64,000 nucleotides of DNA from Paracoccaceae bacterium (GTDB taxonomy: Bacteria > Pseudomonadota > Alphaproteobacteria > Rhodobacterales > Rhodobacteraceae), in the NCBI GenBank assembly GCA_021741245.1, contig JAIOYF010000017.1:1-64000 (forward strand). Direction: 5' to 3'. Position 1 is the stretch's first letter. Every line of letters begins with the position of its first letter. The notes beneath the pieces are model-generated. The model ran no database searches and was not told the DNA's origin. It worked only from the letters and a program-made list of their open reading frames with translations. Both the position numbers and the translations under genes were made by a program. This document shows, in pieces, positions 27,290 through 36,088 of this stretch.

Positions 27290-28540
27290 TCAGCCACGCC
27301 CTTTCCATGGCACCAGACGCTTTTCGGCCATGCGCACCAGAATATCGATCCCATATCCAATGACCCCGATCATGATGATGCCCATCACGACAATATCGGT
27401 CAGCTGGAACTTCGACGCGGCAATGATCATCATGCCAGCCCCTTTTTGCGCCGCGACCAGCTCCGCCGCGACAACCGTGCCCCAGCAGACCCCCATTGCC
27501 ACCCGTGCGCCCGTAAAGATGTCGGGCAGGCTGTTTGGGATGATGACATGGCGCATGATCTGCCACTTGCTTGCGCCAAGACTATAGGCGGCATGGATCT
27601 TTGAGATCCGCACCCCCGAAACACCCGAGCGCGCCGCGATCACCATGATCCAAAGCGCCGCCAGAAACAGCAACACAACCTTGCCGGTTTCCCAGATGCC
27701 AAACCAGATGATCACCAGCGGAATAAGGGCAAGGGGCGGCACCGGGCGCATGAATTCCACGATCGGGTCAAACCAGCCCCGGAACCAACCCGACAGGCCC
27801 ATGGCATAGCCCAGCGGAATTCCGACAAGCGAGCCCAGAACGAACCCTGCCATGACGCGGGCAAGAGACGCCCCCAGATGTCCCCAAAGCGAGGTGTTTT
27901 GATAGCCATTGGTTGCAATCTCAAAGAACCGTGCGACGACCGCCTCGGGCGAGGGCAGCCAGATCGGCTCCATCTGCAAGCCCTTTTCGGGTACGAAGTT
28001 CAGCGATCCGCGTGCGGTCAGAACGACAGTTCCGTTTGCAACATCAACGGTCTGGTCAACCGCAATGGGCGTGCCGTTGATGGCAATGATCTGTGCGCCC
28101 TCTCCATCATTCTCGGCGGGTTTGAGCAAAACTGACCGCCATGCCGCCACGGTCGCGGCATCGTTCTGGGCAAAACCTGATGCGGTGCCAACCGCAGGCG
28201 CGTCATCCTTCGCTCCGACTTCAGTGACCAAGATGCGCACCTCGGCCTGATCCTCGGCCCCGGCGGGATTGCGCACGGTATAGGTAAAGCCCGTCTCGCC
28301 CATAAAGGGGCCGGGCACGTGCAGCGGTACGATTTTAGAGCCGGTAAAGGCACCCCAGATCAGAAAGATCGACAGAATGGAAATCACGCTGGCAACCCGG
28401 TCAGGGCTGATCGCGCTTTCATCGCCAAAGGTCACAGTTTTCAGCGAGGTATAATCGTGCAGCGCCCGACGTCGCTTTATCGCCCCCCAGACCAGCATCG
28501 AGATCACAAAGATCGCGATGTAAAAGACCAAAACCATCAT
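27290..28540 (-). CDS. tauC: Taurine ABC transporter permease with long N-terminal insertion
   Basis: 416 residues, versus about 275 for enterobacterial TauC. Two N-terminal membrane helices (about 4-20 and 49-64) flank or precede a periplasmic-looking insertion (about 67-190, including TYTVRNPAGAEDQAEVRILVTE). The usual TauC/SsuC domain then begins at WLPSPEAV (about 194) with five or six helices and the EAA loop AAYSLGASKWQIMRHVIIPNSLPDIFTG. It forms the membrane channel with TauB. It overlaps tauB by 4 nt. Taurine specificity is inferred from tpa, tauR and xsc next door. Confidence 0.9.
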   Translation of the reverse strand: MMVLVFYIAIFVISMLVWGAIKRRRALHDYTSLKTVTFGDESAISPDRVASVISILSIFLIWGAFTGSKIVPLHVPGPFMGETGFTYTVRNPAGAEDQAEVRILVTEVGAKDDAPAVGTASGFAQNDAATVAAWRSVLLKPAENDGEGAQIIAINGTPIAVDQTVDVANGTVVLTARGSLNFVPEKGLQMEPIWLPSPEAVVARFFEIATNGYQNTSLWGHLGASLARVMAGFVLGSLVGIPLGYAMGLSGWFRGWFDPIVEFMRPVPPLALIPLVIIWFGIWETGKVVLLFLAALWIMVIAARSGVSGVRISKIHAAYSLGASKWQIMRHVIIPNSLPDIFTGARVAMGVCWGTVVAAELVAAQKGAGMMIIAASKFQLTDIVVMGIIMIGVIGYGIDILVRMAEKRLVPWKGRG

Positions 28541-29355
28541 GCCGCACCGTCCTTGATTGCATCCATGCGGCCCATGATTTCCTCTTCCATGCCCCAGATC
28601 ATCGACAAGATCTCTTCACGGGTTTCGGCAAATCCGTCAGATTTCTTGACCTCGCGCAGATCGGCGGACACCCCGCGTTCGGCAAAAGGCAGGCGGTATT
28701 CCTTGAAAATCCTGCCCGGTCGTGGGGCCATGACCAACAGGCGCTCGCCCAACAAAAGCGCCTCTTCGACCGAATGGGTGATCAAGACAACAGTCTTGCC
28801 CGTTTCCTTCCACAGCTTGAGCACAAGCCCCTGCATCTTTTCACGCGTCAACGCATCCAGCGCGCCCAAGGGTTCGTCCATCAAGATCACATCGGGATCA
28901 TTGGCAAGGCAGCGGGCGAGGGCGACACGCTGTTGCATGCCCCCGGAAAGCTCGTAAACCGCCTTGTCGCCAAAGTCATGCAAGCCAACGGTTTCCAACA
29001 AATGGTCGGTGATCCGATCCCGTTCTGCCTTGGCCATCCCCTTCATGCGGGGGCCAAAATCCACATTCTGGCGCACGTTCATCCATTCAAACAAGGCACC
29101 TTGTTGAAAGACCATCCCCCGTTCGGGGGACGGGCCCGTGACCCGCTTGCCCCCCAGCAAAACCTGCCCATCCGTAGGCGCAAGAAAGCCTGCCAAGATA
29201 TTGAGAAGCGTTGTCTTGCCGCAGCCCGAAGGGCCAAGAACGGACAGTAATTCGCCCTCTTTCAACTCCAGTGAGACATTTTGTAACGCCTGCACCGCCT
29301 TGCCACCGGGCAGGTCAAATCGCATCGAAATGCCGTCGATGATCAGTCCTGACAT
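28537..29355 (-). CDS. tauB: Taurine ABC transporter ATP-binding protein
   Basis: 272 residues. Walker A GPSGCGKT, signature LSGGMQQRVALARCLA and Walker B VILMDEPLGALDALTR are intact, with the H-loop LITHSVEEAL. It belongs to the nitrate/sulfonate/taurine ATPase family and powers TauC. An intercistronic hairpin separates it from tauA. Confidence 0.94.
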   Translation of the reverse strand: MSGLIIDGISMRFDLPGGKAVQALQNVSLELKEGELLSVLGPSGCGKTTLLNILAGFLAPTDGQVLLGGKRVTGPSPERGMVFQQGALFEWMNVRQNVDFGPRMKGMAKAERDRITDHLLETVGLHDFGDKAVYELSGGMQQRVALARCLANDPDVILMDEPLGALDALTREKMQGLVLKLWKETGKTVVLITHSVEEALLLGERLLVMAPRPGRIFKEYRLPFAERGVSADLREVKKSDGFAETREEILSMIWGMEEEIMGRMDAIKDGAA

Positions 29356-29375
29356 CGCCTCTCCTATTCCAAAAG

Positions 29376-29403
29376 GGGCAGCCCGGCGCAGGCCGAGCCG
29401 CCC
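29376..29403 (-). terminator. Intercistronic hairpin between tauA and tauB
   Basis: On the minus strand GGGCGGCTCGGC and GCCGGGCTGCCC pair over 12 positions (two G-U) around CTGC and are followed by CCTTTT. Placed just after the binding-protein gene, it fits the common arrangement where a partial terminator or 3' stabiliser makes the solute-binding protein more abundant than the membrane parts. Confidence 0.6.
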
Positions 29404-29415
29404 GATAGAGGGGTC

Positions 29416-30417
29416 TTACATGCCCTTTGCGGCCATCAGCGGACCGGTGTTGATGCGGCCCTCATAGCTGTCAAGCGCTGACGGGATCGCACCCGCGCCA
29501 ACGAAGACCCCGGCCACGCCCTTCATAAACACCGCGGAGCCGCCGCCAAGCCACTTGGCGGACAATTGGTCGTCGATGGATGGGAAGACAAAGGTCGACA
29601 TATCGGCCTTGGCCTTTTCCAGATCCATGCCCGCGTCCTTGGCAATCACTGGCAGCATCTCTGCCTGCTTGGAACCTTCGTTCCACATGGCGTTTGCATC
29701 TGCCGTAACCTTGACGAACTTGGCGACAAGATCGCCGTTTTCGGCAATGAATGCCGCAGGTGCCGAAGTGACGTCGAACACCAAGATGCCAAGGTCTTCC
29801 TTTTCCGCGCCGGTCAGCAAGACATTGCCATGCTCTTTCATCCGGCCAAGTCCGCCGCCATAGCCGCAGGCCATGTCAACGGAGCCCTGCGCGATGGCCG
29901 CAGCGCCCTCTGGGGGTGCCATGTCGACAATCTCAAGCGAGGCAAGGTCGATCCCGAAATGGTCCATCTGCTTGAGAAAGCCATAGTGGGCCGCGGTGCC
30001 AAGTGGCACGGCCACCTTTTTGCCAGCAAGGTCTGCAGCGTTGTCTTTGGTGATCTCAAGATCGGTGCGCACCACACAGTTGTCATTGTCGGAATAGCTG
30101 ACGGCCACATCAATGACCTGCAAATCCTGCCCGGCGCTGGTGGCAACCACGAAAGGCGGCACGCCTTGGCTAAGGGCGATATGCACATCACCCGAGGCCA
30201 TGGCCGCAGACATGGCGGTGCCGGTGTCAAACGCGACCCAGTTCACTTTGACGCCCATTTCTTTGTCATAGGTGCCCATGGACTTGGCGTATTCAAAGGG
30301 CATTGGCCATTCGAGGAAGTAGGCCACCGTGATTTCATCCATCGCCATCGCGGCGCCCGATCCCGCCAGCAAAGCCGCGCCCGCGACTGCACCCATCAAG
30401 GTCTTGCGAAGTGTCAT
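29416..30417 (-). CDS. tauA: Taurine ABC transporter substrate-binding protein
   Basis: 333 residues with a signal peptide (MTLRKTLMGAVAGAALLAGS, cleavage near AMA-MDEI). The mature part is a NMT1/SsuA-like periplasmic binding protein (EITVAYFLEWPMPFEYAKSMG, GDVHIALSQGVPPFVVATSAGQDL). GGAGG precedes the ATG. Divergent from tpa across 300 nt that carry the proposed TauR repeats. Confidence 0.93.
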   Translation of the reverse strand: MTLRKTLMGAVAGAALLAGSGAAMAMDEITVAYFLEWPMPFEYAKSMGTYDKEMGVKVNWVAFDTGTAMSAAMASGDVHIALSQGVPPFVVATSAGQDLQVIDVAVSYSDNDNCVVRTDLEITKDNAADLAGKKVAVPLGTAAHYGFLKQMDHFGIDLASLEIVDMAPPEGAAAIAQGSVDMACGYGGGLGRMKEHGNVLLTGAEKEDLGILVFDVTSAPAAFIAENGDLVAKFVKVTADANAMWNEGSKQAEMLPVIAKDAGMDLEKAKADMSTFVFPSIDDQLSAKWLGGGSAVFMKGVAGVFVGAGAIPSALDSYEGRINTGPLMAAKGM

Positions 30418-30718
30418 TCGTTTAGTCCTCCGTGTTGGTTTTTTGCGTTTGTTCTTAAGACTTCTATTGGTCAGGGCCTTTTGTTTTCTGTCTAGCGGGT
30501 TTGGCTGGGTTCAGGAAAACGGAACCCGTTCTTCCGCAACCGACATCCCCCCTAGTCGCTGATCTTTGCCGCACAATACTACAGCGCAAAATGTTTTTGT
30601 AACTGGCCCTATCAACGCAAGGCCTCTGGCCCTACGATTGCGCACTTCAAAGGCAGATGCTGCGCGCAGCAGATCAGCGGGGTTCCCGGGTGGTCGATTT
30701 GTCTTTGAGAGGGACATC
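30418..30718. promoter_or_regulatory. Divergent tauA/tpa intergenic region
   Basis: About 300 nt between the taurine transporter genes (minus) and tpa (plus). It holds the tauA ribosome site (GGAGG near 30427-30431), the proposed TauR direct repeats at 30603-30634, and the tpa ribosome site GAGAGGGA (about 30707-30714). No clear sigma-70 boxes were identified for either direction. Confidence 0.55.
30603..30634 (+). promoter_or_regulatory. Proposed TauR operator of tpa (direct repeat)
   Basis: CTGGCCCTA occurs at 30603-30611 and again at 30626-30634, a 23-nt period (about two helical turns). The same word with the same period lies upstream of xsc. MocR-family regulators are known to bind direct repeats, and tauR is encoded close by, so TauR is the likely ligand. 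Inferred, not tested. Confidence 0.65.
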
Positions 30719-32098
30719 ATGGAAGGTTTCAGCGCAGCGAATGACATCTCGGACGTGGTCGAAGCAGATCGCGTTCATGTCTGGCATCACCTGAGCCAGC
30801 ACAAAGCCTATGAAACCGCCGATCCGCGGGTGATCGTCGAAGGCAAGGGGATCAGGGTTTGGGATGCCAAGGGCAAAGAGCATATTGATGCCGTCTCGGG
30901 TGCGGTCTGGACCGTAAACGTGGGTTATGGGCGGGAAAGCATTGCCAATGCGGTGCGCGACCAATTGCTGAAGATGAACTATTTCGCAGGGGCCGCAGGA
31001 ACCGTGCCGGGCGCTGTCTTTGCCAAACGTCTGATCGAAAAGATGCCGGGGATGAGCCGGGTGTATTATTCGAACTCGGGCTCCGAGGCGAATGAAAAGG
31101 TCTACAAGATGGTGCGCCAGATCGCGCACAAACATCATGGCGGCAAGAAGTGGAAAATCCTGTATCGGGAGCGGGACTACCACGGCACCACCATTGCCAC
31201 GCTGGCCACAAGCGGCCAGATCCAGCGCGCCGAGCAATATGGGCCGTTCCCCGATGGCTTTGTGATGGTTCCGCATTGCCTTGAATACCGCAAGCAATGG
31301 GATGTCGAAAACTATGGCGAACGCGCAGCGCAAGCCATCGAAGAGGTGATCTTGCGCGAAGGGGCCGACACGGTTGGCTGCCTTGTGCTTGAGCCGGTAA
31401 CCGCAGGCGGCGGCGTCATCGTTCCCCCCGATGGGTATTGGGAAAAGGTGCAAGAGATTTGCCGCAAGTACGACATCTTGCTGCACATCGACGAGGTGGT
31501 CTGCGGCGTGGGCCGGACGGGCACATGGTTTGGCTATCAGAACTACGGCATCAAGCCGGATTTCGTGACCATGGCCAAGGGTGTGGCCAGTGGATATGCG
31601 GCGATTTCCTGCACCGTCACAACCGAGGCGGTGTTTGACAAGTTCAAGGATGATCCAAGCGATCCGATGAGCTATTTCCGCGATATCAGCACGTTTGGCG
31701 GCTGCACCGGTGGCCCGGCGGCGGCGCTGGAAAACATGCGCATCATTGAAGATGAGGGCCTTCTTGCCAATACCTTGGCGATGAGTGATCGTCTGTTAGG
31801 CAACCTCAACGCCTTGATGGACAAGCACAAGGTCATTGGCGATGTGCGTGGCAAGGGGCTGTTTTGCGGCGCGGAACTGGTCTCGGACCGCGCCACGAAA
31901 GAAGCGGCCGATGAAAAGCGCGTTCAGGCCGTTGTTGCCGATTGCATGGCCCAAGGGGTGATCATCGGGGCCACCAACCGCTCACTTGCCGGGTTGAACA
32001 ATACGCTGTGCCTTGCGCCAGCATTGATTGCGACGGCAGATGACATCGACCAGATCACCAATGCCATCGACGGCGCATTGGGCCGGGTGTTCGGCTAA
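30719..32098 (+). CDS. tpa: Taurine--pyruvate aminotransferase
   Basis: 459 residues from ATG 30719, the codon with a good ribosome site; the frame is open further upstream. A class III PLP aminotransferase: VDAVSGAVWTVNVGYGRESIANAVRDQL, YYSNSGSEANEKVYKMVRQIAHKHHG, YHGTTIATLATSGQ, the Asp of LLHIDEVVCGVGRTG and the PLP Lys in TMAKGVASGY. It transfers the amino group of taurine to pyruvate, giving sulfoacetaldehyde and alanine, the first step of taurine dissimilation. Identity over other omega-transaminases rests on tauABC, tauR and xsc. A terminator follows. Confidence 0.94.
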   Translation: MEGFSAANDISDVVEADRVHVWHHLSQHKAYETADPRVIVEGKGIRVWDAKGKEHIDAVSGAVWTVNVGYGRESIANAVRDQLLKMNYFAGAAGTVPGAVFAKRLIEKMPGMSRVYYSNSGSEANEKVYKMVRQIAHKHHGGKKWKILYRERDYHGTTIATLATSGQIQRAEQYGPFPDGFVMVPHCLEYRKQWDVENYGERAAQAIEEVILREGADTVGCLVLEPVTAGGGVIVPPDGYWEKVQEICRKYDILLHIDEVVCGVGRTGTWFGYQNYGIKPDFVTMAKGVASGYAAISCTVTTEAVFDKFKDDPSDPMSYFRDISTFGGCTGGPAAALENMRIIEDEGLLANTLAMSDRLLGNLNALMDKHKVIGDVRGKGLFCGAELVSDRATKEAADEKRVQAVVADCMAQGVIIGATNRSLAGLNNTLCLAPALIATADDIDQITNAIDGALGRVFG

Positions 32099-32121
32099 GG
32101 AGCGGATTTCGCGTCAGAAAG

Positions 32122-32147
32122 GGGCTGCCCGGCGGGTAGCCCTTTTT
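32122..32147 (+). terminator. Rho-independent terminator after tpa
   Basis: GGGCTGCCC (32122-32130) and GGGTAGCCC (32134-32142) pair over 9 positions with one G-U around loop GGC and are followed by TTTTT (32143-32147). It ends the tpa transcript before tauR. Confidence 0.85.
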
Positions 32148-32210
32148 GTTTGGCCACGGGTTAAGGTCGATTGCCGCGTATGGGGGCGGCCTGTCGGTTT
32201 CGGGGGGCGA

Positions 32211-32219
32211 TAGGTCCAG
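32211..32219 (-). promoter_or_regulatory. TauR-like half-site upstream of tauR, reverse
   Basis: TAGGTCCAG reads CTGGACCTA on the minus strand, one variant of the CTGGMCYTA word found at tpa and xsc. The flanks match the site at 32301-32313 (TCATCTGGACYTA, 12 of 13 on the opposite strand). Possible autoregulatory element. Confidence 0.4.
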
Positions 32220-32304
32220 ATGACGTGGGCCTGTGCCCATGATCATGGATTTTTGCCAAAGATCTGCACAACCCATTGCCACGGAAGCAAAGTGCGCGCT
32301 TCAT

Positions 32305-32323
32305 CTGGACTTAACCAAAGTCC
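32305..32323. promoter_or_regulatory. TauR-like site next to the tauR start
   Basis: CTGGACTTA at 32305-32313 overlaps an inverted repeat GGACTT-N5-AAGTCC (32307-32323). It ends 8 nt before the tauR ATG, so binding here could block tauR translation or transcription. Autoregulation is inferred. Confidence 0.45.
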
Positions 32324-32331
32324 GAGGTGCC

Positions 32332-33798
32332 ATGTCGATTCCTGCCGAAGCCTTCTTCCTGCCGCCGGGGGCTGCGGGCACGCTGCAAAGCCGCATTCGT
32401 GCGATGGTGGTGCAGGGCATTCTCGCCGGGCGTTTGCGGCCGGGTGACAAGATGCCCTCCAGCCGGGGGTTGGCGCAGCATCTTGGGATCAGCCGGATCA
32501 CGGTGACGCTGGCCTATGCCGATCTGGTGTCTTCGGATTACCTGATGGCCAAGGGGCGCTCGGGCTATTTCGTTTCTGACACCGCGCCGCGGGCGCAAGA
32601 ATTCCCCCTCGCCCCCAAACGGGATGAAGGGGTGGATTTCACCGCCCTGACGGGCGCACGCTTTTCGCGCCAGTTGCGGCTTGCAAAGCCGGACGATTGG
32701 CAAACCTATCCCTATCCCTTTATCTATGGGCAGGCGGATGCATCGCTTTTTGATCATCAGAACTGGCGGCATTGCGCCCTGCGTGCCCTTGGCAAGCGCG
32801 ATTTCGCGGCGCTGACCTCCGACTACTACGAACGAGATGATCCCATTTTGATCGAGCAGATCCTGCGCACCATTCTGCCGCGTCGGGGCATTGCGGCACG
32901 GGCGGAGGAGGTGCTTTTGACCATGGGCGCGCAGAACGCGCTGTGGATCGCGGCACAGGTGTTGCTGGGTCCGGGGCGACGGGCGGTGGTGGAAAATCCC
33001 GGATATCCGGGGCTTCGGGCGATTTTGGAACCCTCGGGCACCGAGGTTCTTCCTGTTGATGTCGATGAGGACGGCCTGCCCCCTGAACGGGTGCAAGGCG
33101 CGGATGTGGTTTTCACCACCGCCTCACATCAATGCCCGACCAATGCCACCATGCCCGTGGCGCGGCGGGTGGCCCTGTTGGAGGCGGCCAGCCGCGAGGG
33201 ATTTGTCATCGTCGAGGATGACTATGAATTTGAGATGTCGTTTTTGAAACCAGTGGCCCCTGCGCTGAAGTCGCTGGATCGTGAGGGGCGGGTGATCTAT
33301 GCGGGCTCGTTTTCCAAATCGATCTTTCCGGGGCTGCGGCTGGGTTATCTGGTGGCCAGTCCCAGTTTCATCGCCGAAGCACGGGCCTTGCGCGCCATGA
33401 TGTTGCGCCATCCACCGGGGCATATCCAACGCACGGTCGCCTATTTTCTGGCCGACGGGCACTATGATGCGCTGATCAACCGGATGCGCACCGCCTTTCG
33501 CCGCCGCCGTCAGGCGATGGAAGAGGCGATTGCCGAACAGGGGCTTACCGTGGCGGGGCAGGGTGGTTTTGGCGGTTCGTCCATCTGGATGCGCGCGCCG
33601 GACGGTGTGGATACCGAGGTCATGGCCCAAAGATTACGGGCCGATGGCGTGCTGATCGAACCGGGCCGCGCCTTTTTCCATCCGTCGCGGTCCAGCAACC
33701 GCTTTTATCGTCTTGCCTACTCCTCCATCCCGCCTGACCGTATTCACAAGGGGATAGGCTTGATCGCAAACGCCATTGGAAAGACTGTGTCGGTGTAG
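32332..33798 (+). CDS. tauR: Taurine-responsive MocR/GntR regulator TauR
   Basis: 488 residues from ATG 32332. An N-terminal winged helix of GntR type (TLQSRIRAMVVQGILAGRLRPGDKMPSSRGLAQHLGISRITVTLAYADLVSSDYL) is fused to a fold-type I aminotransferase domain (about 120-488) with NPGYPGLRAIL, VEDDYEFEM and the PLP Lys in YAGSFSKSIFPGLRLGYL. MocR regulators sense an amino compound through PLP. Its place between tpa and xsc, and repeats shared by both promoters, support taurine control. Confidence 0.93.
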   Translation: MSIPAEAFFLPPGAAGTLQSRIRAMVVQGILAGRLRPGDKMPSSRGLAQHLGISRITVTLAYADLVSSDYLMAKGRSGYFVSDTAPRAQEFPLAPKRDEGVDFTALTGARFSRQLRLAKPDDWQTYPYPFIYGQADASLFDHQNWRHCALRALGKRDFAALTSDYYERDDPILIEQILRTILPRRGIAARAEEVLLTMGAQNALWIAAQVLLGPGRRAVVENPGYPGLRAILEPSGTEVLPVDVDEDGLPPERVQGADVVFTTASHQCPTNATMPVARRVALLEAASREGFVIVEDDYEFEMSFLKPVAPALKSLDREGRVIYAGSFSKSIFPGLRLGYLVASPSFIAEARALRAMMLRHPPGHIQRTVAYFLADGHYDALINRMRTAFRRRRQAMEEAIAEQGLTVAGQGGFGGSSIWMRAPDGVDTEVMAQRLRADGVLIEPGRAFFHPSRSSNRFYRLAYSSIPPDRIHKGIGLIANAIGKTVSV

Positions 33799-33800
33799 GG

Positions 33801-34160
33801 TCAGGAGCCGAGATTGAGTCCACGGCTGCGCGCAAAGGACCGACAGTATTTCATCCAGTCACGATATTCTTCTGTGATGAAAAGCGCAGGGCCTTTCGCT
33901 TCCCATTCGGCGGATTTTTGATCAATCCGGTCCCAGACCGAGATCGGGTCAAGCGGATTACCCTCGGCGCAACTCTGGTCATAGGCGCTATCTGCCCAAA
34001 GGCGCGCGGCGCGCAACAGCTTTTCCGACGCCTGTTCGCTGGTGACGAACTGGGCGGAATTTTGATACAGTGCCGCACATTCCAGCATGCTTTCACTAAA
34101 GGGCTGGGCCATCACATTGAACGGGGCAAGAACGAAAAGGCCAAGAAGGAAAGGGCGCAT
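33801..34160 (-). CDS. Small secreted protein of unknown function
   Basis: 119 residues with a signal peptide (MRPFLLGLFVLAPFNVMAQP). The mature protein has three Cys (MLECAALYQ, DQSCAEG, MKYCRSFARS) and several helices. I do not recognise the family, though similar short Cys proteins occur in Rhodobacterales. It is convergent with tauR (2-nt gap) and divergent from xsc across 152 nt. A link to taurine is not shown. Confidence 0.65.
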   Translation of the reverse strand: MRPFLLGLFVLAPFNVMAQPFSESMLECAALYQNSAQFVTSEQASEKLLRAARLWADSAYDQSCAEGNPLDPISVWDRIDQKSAEWEAKGPALFITEEYRDWMKYCRSFARSRGLNLGS

Positions 34161-34228
34161 GGCTGGGCTTACCGGTGTTGGGAGGCTTGGATTTTTCCAG
34201 ATCTTCGTGGCATGAATATGTCGATCTT

Positions 34229-34260
34229 CTGGCTATAGTCCGCAAGCGATACTGGCCCTA
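34229..34260 (+). promoter_or_regulatory. Proposed TauR operator of xsc (direct repeat)
   Basis: CTGGCTATA (34229-34237) and CTGGCCCTA (34252-34260) repeat with a 23-nt period, identical in spacing to the pair upstream of tpa. The second copy matches the tpa word exactly. It lies 53 nt before the xsc ATG. Confidence 0.65.
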
Positions 34261-34312
34261 TCCTTATCCCCGCGCCGCCGTAGTGTCTGCCCAAGTCACG
34301 GGAGAAAAAGCC

Positions 34313-36088
34313 ATGCGCATGACCACCGAAGAAGCCTTTGTCAAAACCCTGCAATTGCATGGGATCGAACATGCCTTTGGCATCATCGGCTCGGCCTTCA
34401 TGCCGATTTCGGATCTGTTCCCGCGCGCGGGGATCACGTTTTGGGATTGCGCGCATGAAGGCAGCGGCGGGATGATGGCCGATGGCTACACGCGGGCGTC
34501 GGGCAAGATGAGCATGATGATCGCCCAGAACGGCCCCGGCATCACCAATTTCGTGACCGCCGTGAAGACCGCCTATTGGAACCACACGCCGCTTTTGCTG
34601 GTCACACCACAGGCCGCCAACAAGACCATCGGCATGGGCGGCTTTCAGGAAGTCGAACAGATGGCGCTGTTCAAGGACATGGTCGCCTATCAGGAAGAGG
34701 TGCGCGACCCCTCGCGCGTGGCCGAGGTGCTGAACCGCGTCATCATCAACGCCCGCCGCCATTCTGCCCCGGCACAAATCAACATGCCGCGCGATTACTG
34801 GACTCAAGTGATCGACATCGACCTGCCGCTTCCGGTGGAGTTTGAGCGCCCGATGGGCGGCGAGGCCGCGATGGCAGAGGCCGCGGCCCTGCTGTCGGGC
34901 GCCAAGTTTCCGGTGATCCTGAACGGCGCGGGCGTGGTGATCGGCGGCGCGATCCCGGCCAGCATGGTGCTGGCTGAACGCTTGGATGCCCCGGTTTGCG
35001 TGGGCTATCAGCACAACGATGCCTTCCCCGGCAGCCATCCGCTGTTTGCGGGGCCGTTGGGCTATAACGGCTCCAAGGCAGGGATGGAGTTGATCAGCAA
35101 GGCGGACGTGGTTTTGTGCCTTGGCACGCGGCTGAACCCGTTTTCGACCCTGCCGGGCTATGGGCTGGACTACTGGCCAAAGGACGCCAAGATCATTCAG
35201 GTCGATATCAACCCCAACCGGATTGGTCTGACCAAAAAGGTCAGTGTGGGCATTGTGGGCGATGCGAAAAAGGTGGCCGAAGGGCTGCTGGCCCGTCTGT
35301 CAGCCACGGCAGGGGATGAGGGGCGCACGGCGCGCAAGGCCATGATCGCGCAAACGAAATCGGCGTGGGCACAGGCTCTGTCCTCGATGGACCATGAAGA
35401 TGACGATCCGGGCACCACATGGAACCAGCGCGCCCGCGATGACAAGCCCGATCGGATGAGCCCGCGGATGGCGTGGCGTGCGATTCAGGCAGCACTACCG
35501 AAAGAGGCGATCATCTCCAGCGATATCGGCAACAACTGCGCCATCGGCAACGCCTATCCGACGTTCGAAACAGGCCGCAAATATCTGGCGCCGGGGCTGT
35601 TTGGCCCCTGTGGCTATGGCCTGCCGTCGATCGTGGGGGCCAAGATCGGCTGCCCGGAGACGCCGGTGGTGGGCTTTGCGGGCGACGGGGCCTTTGGCAT
35701 CGCGGTGACGGAACTGACGGCGATCGGCCGCCCGGAATGGCCCGCAATCACCATGGTGGTGTTCCGCAACTATCAGTGGGGCGCGGAAAAGCGCAACTCA
35801 ACCCTTTGGTATGACGACAACTTTGTGGGCACCGAGTTGGACGAGCAGGTATCCTATGCGGGCATCGCGCAGGCCTGCGGATTGCAAGGCGTGCAGGCCC
35901 GCACGATGGACGGTTTGCGCGACGCACTGGCAAAGGCGATTGATGATCAGATGAAGCATGGCAAGACCACGCTGATCGAGGCGATGATCAATCAGGAATT
36001 GGGCGAACCCTTCCGCCGTGACGCAATGAAAAAGCCGGTCGAGGTGGCGGGCATTTCCAAGGCTGACATGCGCCCACAATTGGCATGA
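34313..36088 (+). CDS. xsc: Sulfoacetaldehyde acetyltransferase
   Basis: 591 residues from ATG 34313 (GGAGA upstream). A thiamine-diphosphate enzyme of the acetolactate synthase superfamily: CAHEGSGGMMADGYTRASGK holds the cofactor-activating Glu, NGPGITNFVTAVKTAYWNHTP follows, and the TPP-binding GDGAFGIAVTEL...NYQWGAEKRN is near residues 455-490. It cleaves sulfoacetaldehyde with phosphate to sulfite and acetyl phosphate in the cytoplasm. The stop overlaps the next gene by 4 nt, so exporter, acetate kinase and sulfite dehydrogenase genes are in the same operon. Confidence 0.97.
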   Translation: MRMTTEEAFVKTLQLHGIEHAFGIIGSAFMPISDLFPRAGITFWDCAHEGSGGMMADGYTRASGKMSMMIAQNGPGITNFVTAVKTAYWNHTPLLLVTPQAANKTIGMGGFQEVEQMALFKDMVAYQEEVRDPSRVAEVLNRVIINARRHSAPAQINMPRDYWTQVIDIDLPLPVEFERPMGGEAAMAEAAALLSGAKFPVILNGAGVVIGGAIPASMVLAERLDAPVCVGYQHNDAFPGSHPLFAGPLGYNGSKAGMELISKADVVLCLGTRLNPFSTLPGYGLDYWPKDAKIIQVDINPNRIGLTKKVSVGIVGDAKKVAEGLLARLSATAGDEGRTARKAMIAQTKSAWAQALSSMDHEDDDPGTTWNQRARDDKPDRMSPRMAWRAIQAALPKEAIISSDIGNNCAIGNAYPTFETGRKYLAPGLFGPCGYGLPSIVGAKIGCPETPVVGFAGDGAFGIAVTELTAIGRPEWPAITMVVFRNYQWGAEKRNSTLWYDDNFVGTELDEQVSYAGIAQACGLQGVQARTMDGLRDALAKAIDDQMKHGKTTLIEAMINQELGEPFRRDAMKKPVEVAGISKADMRPQLA

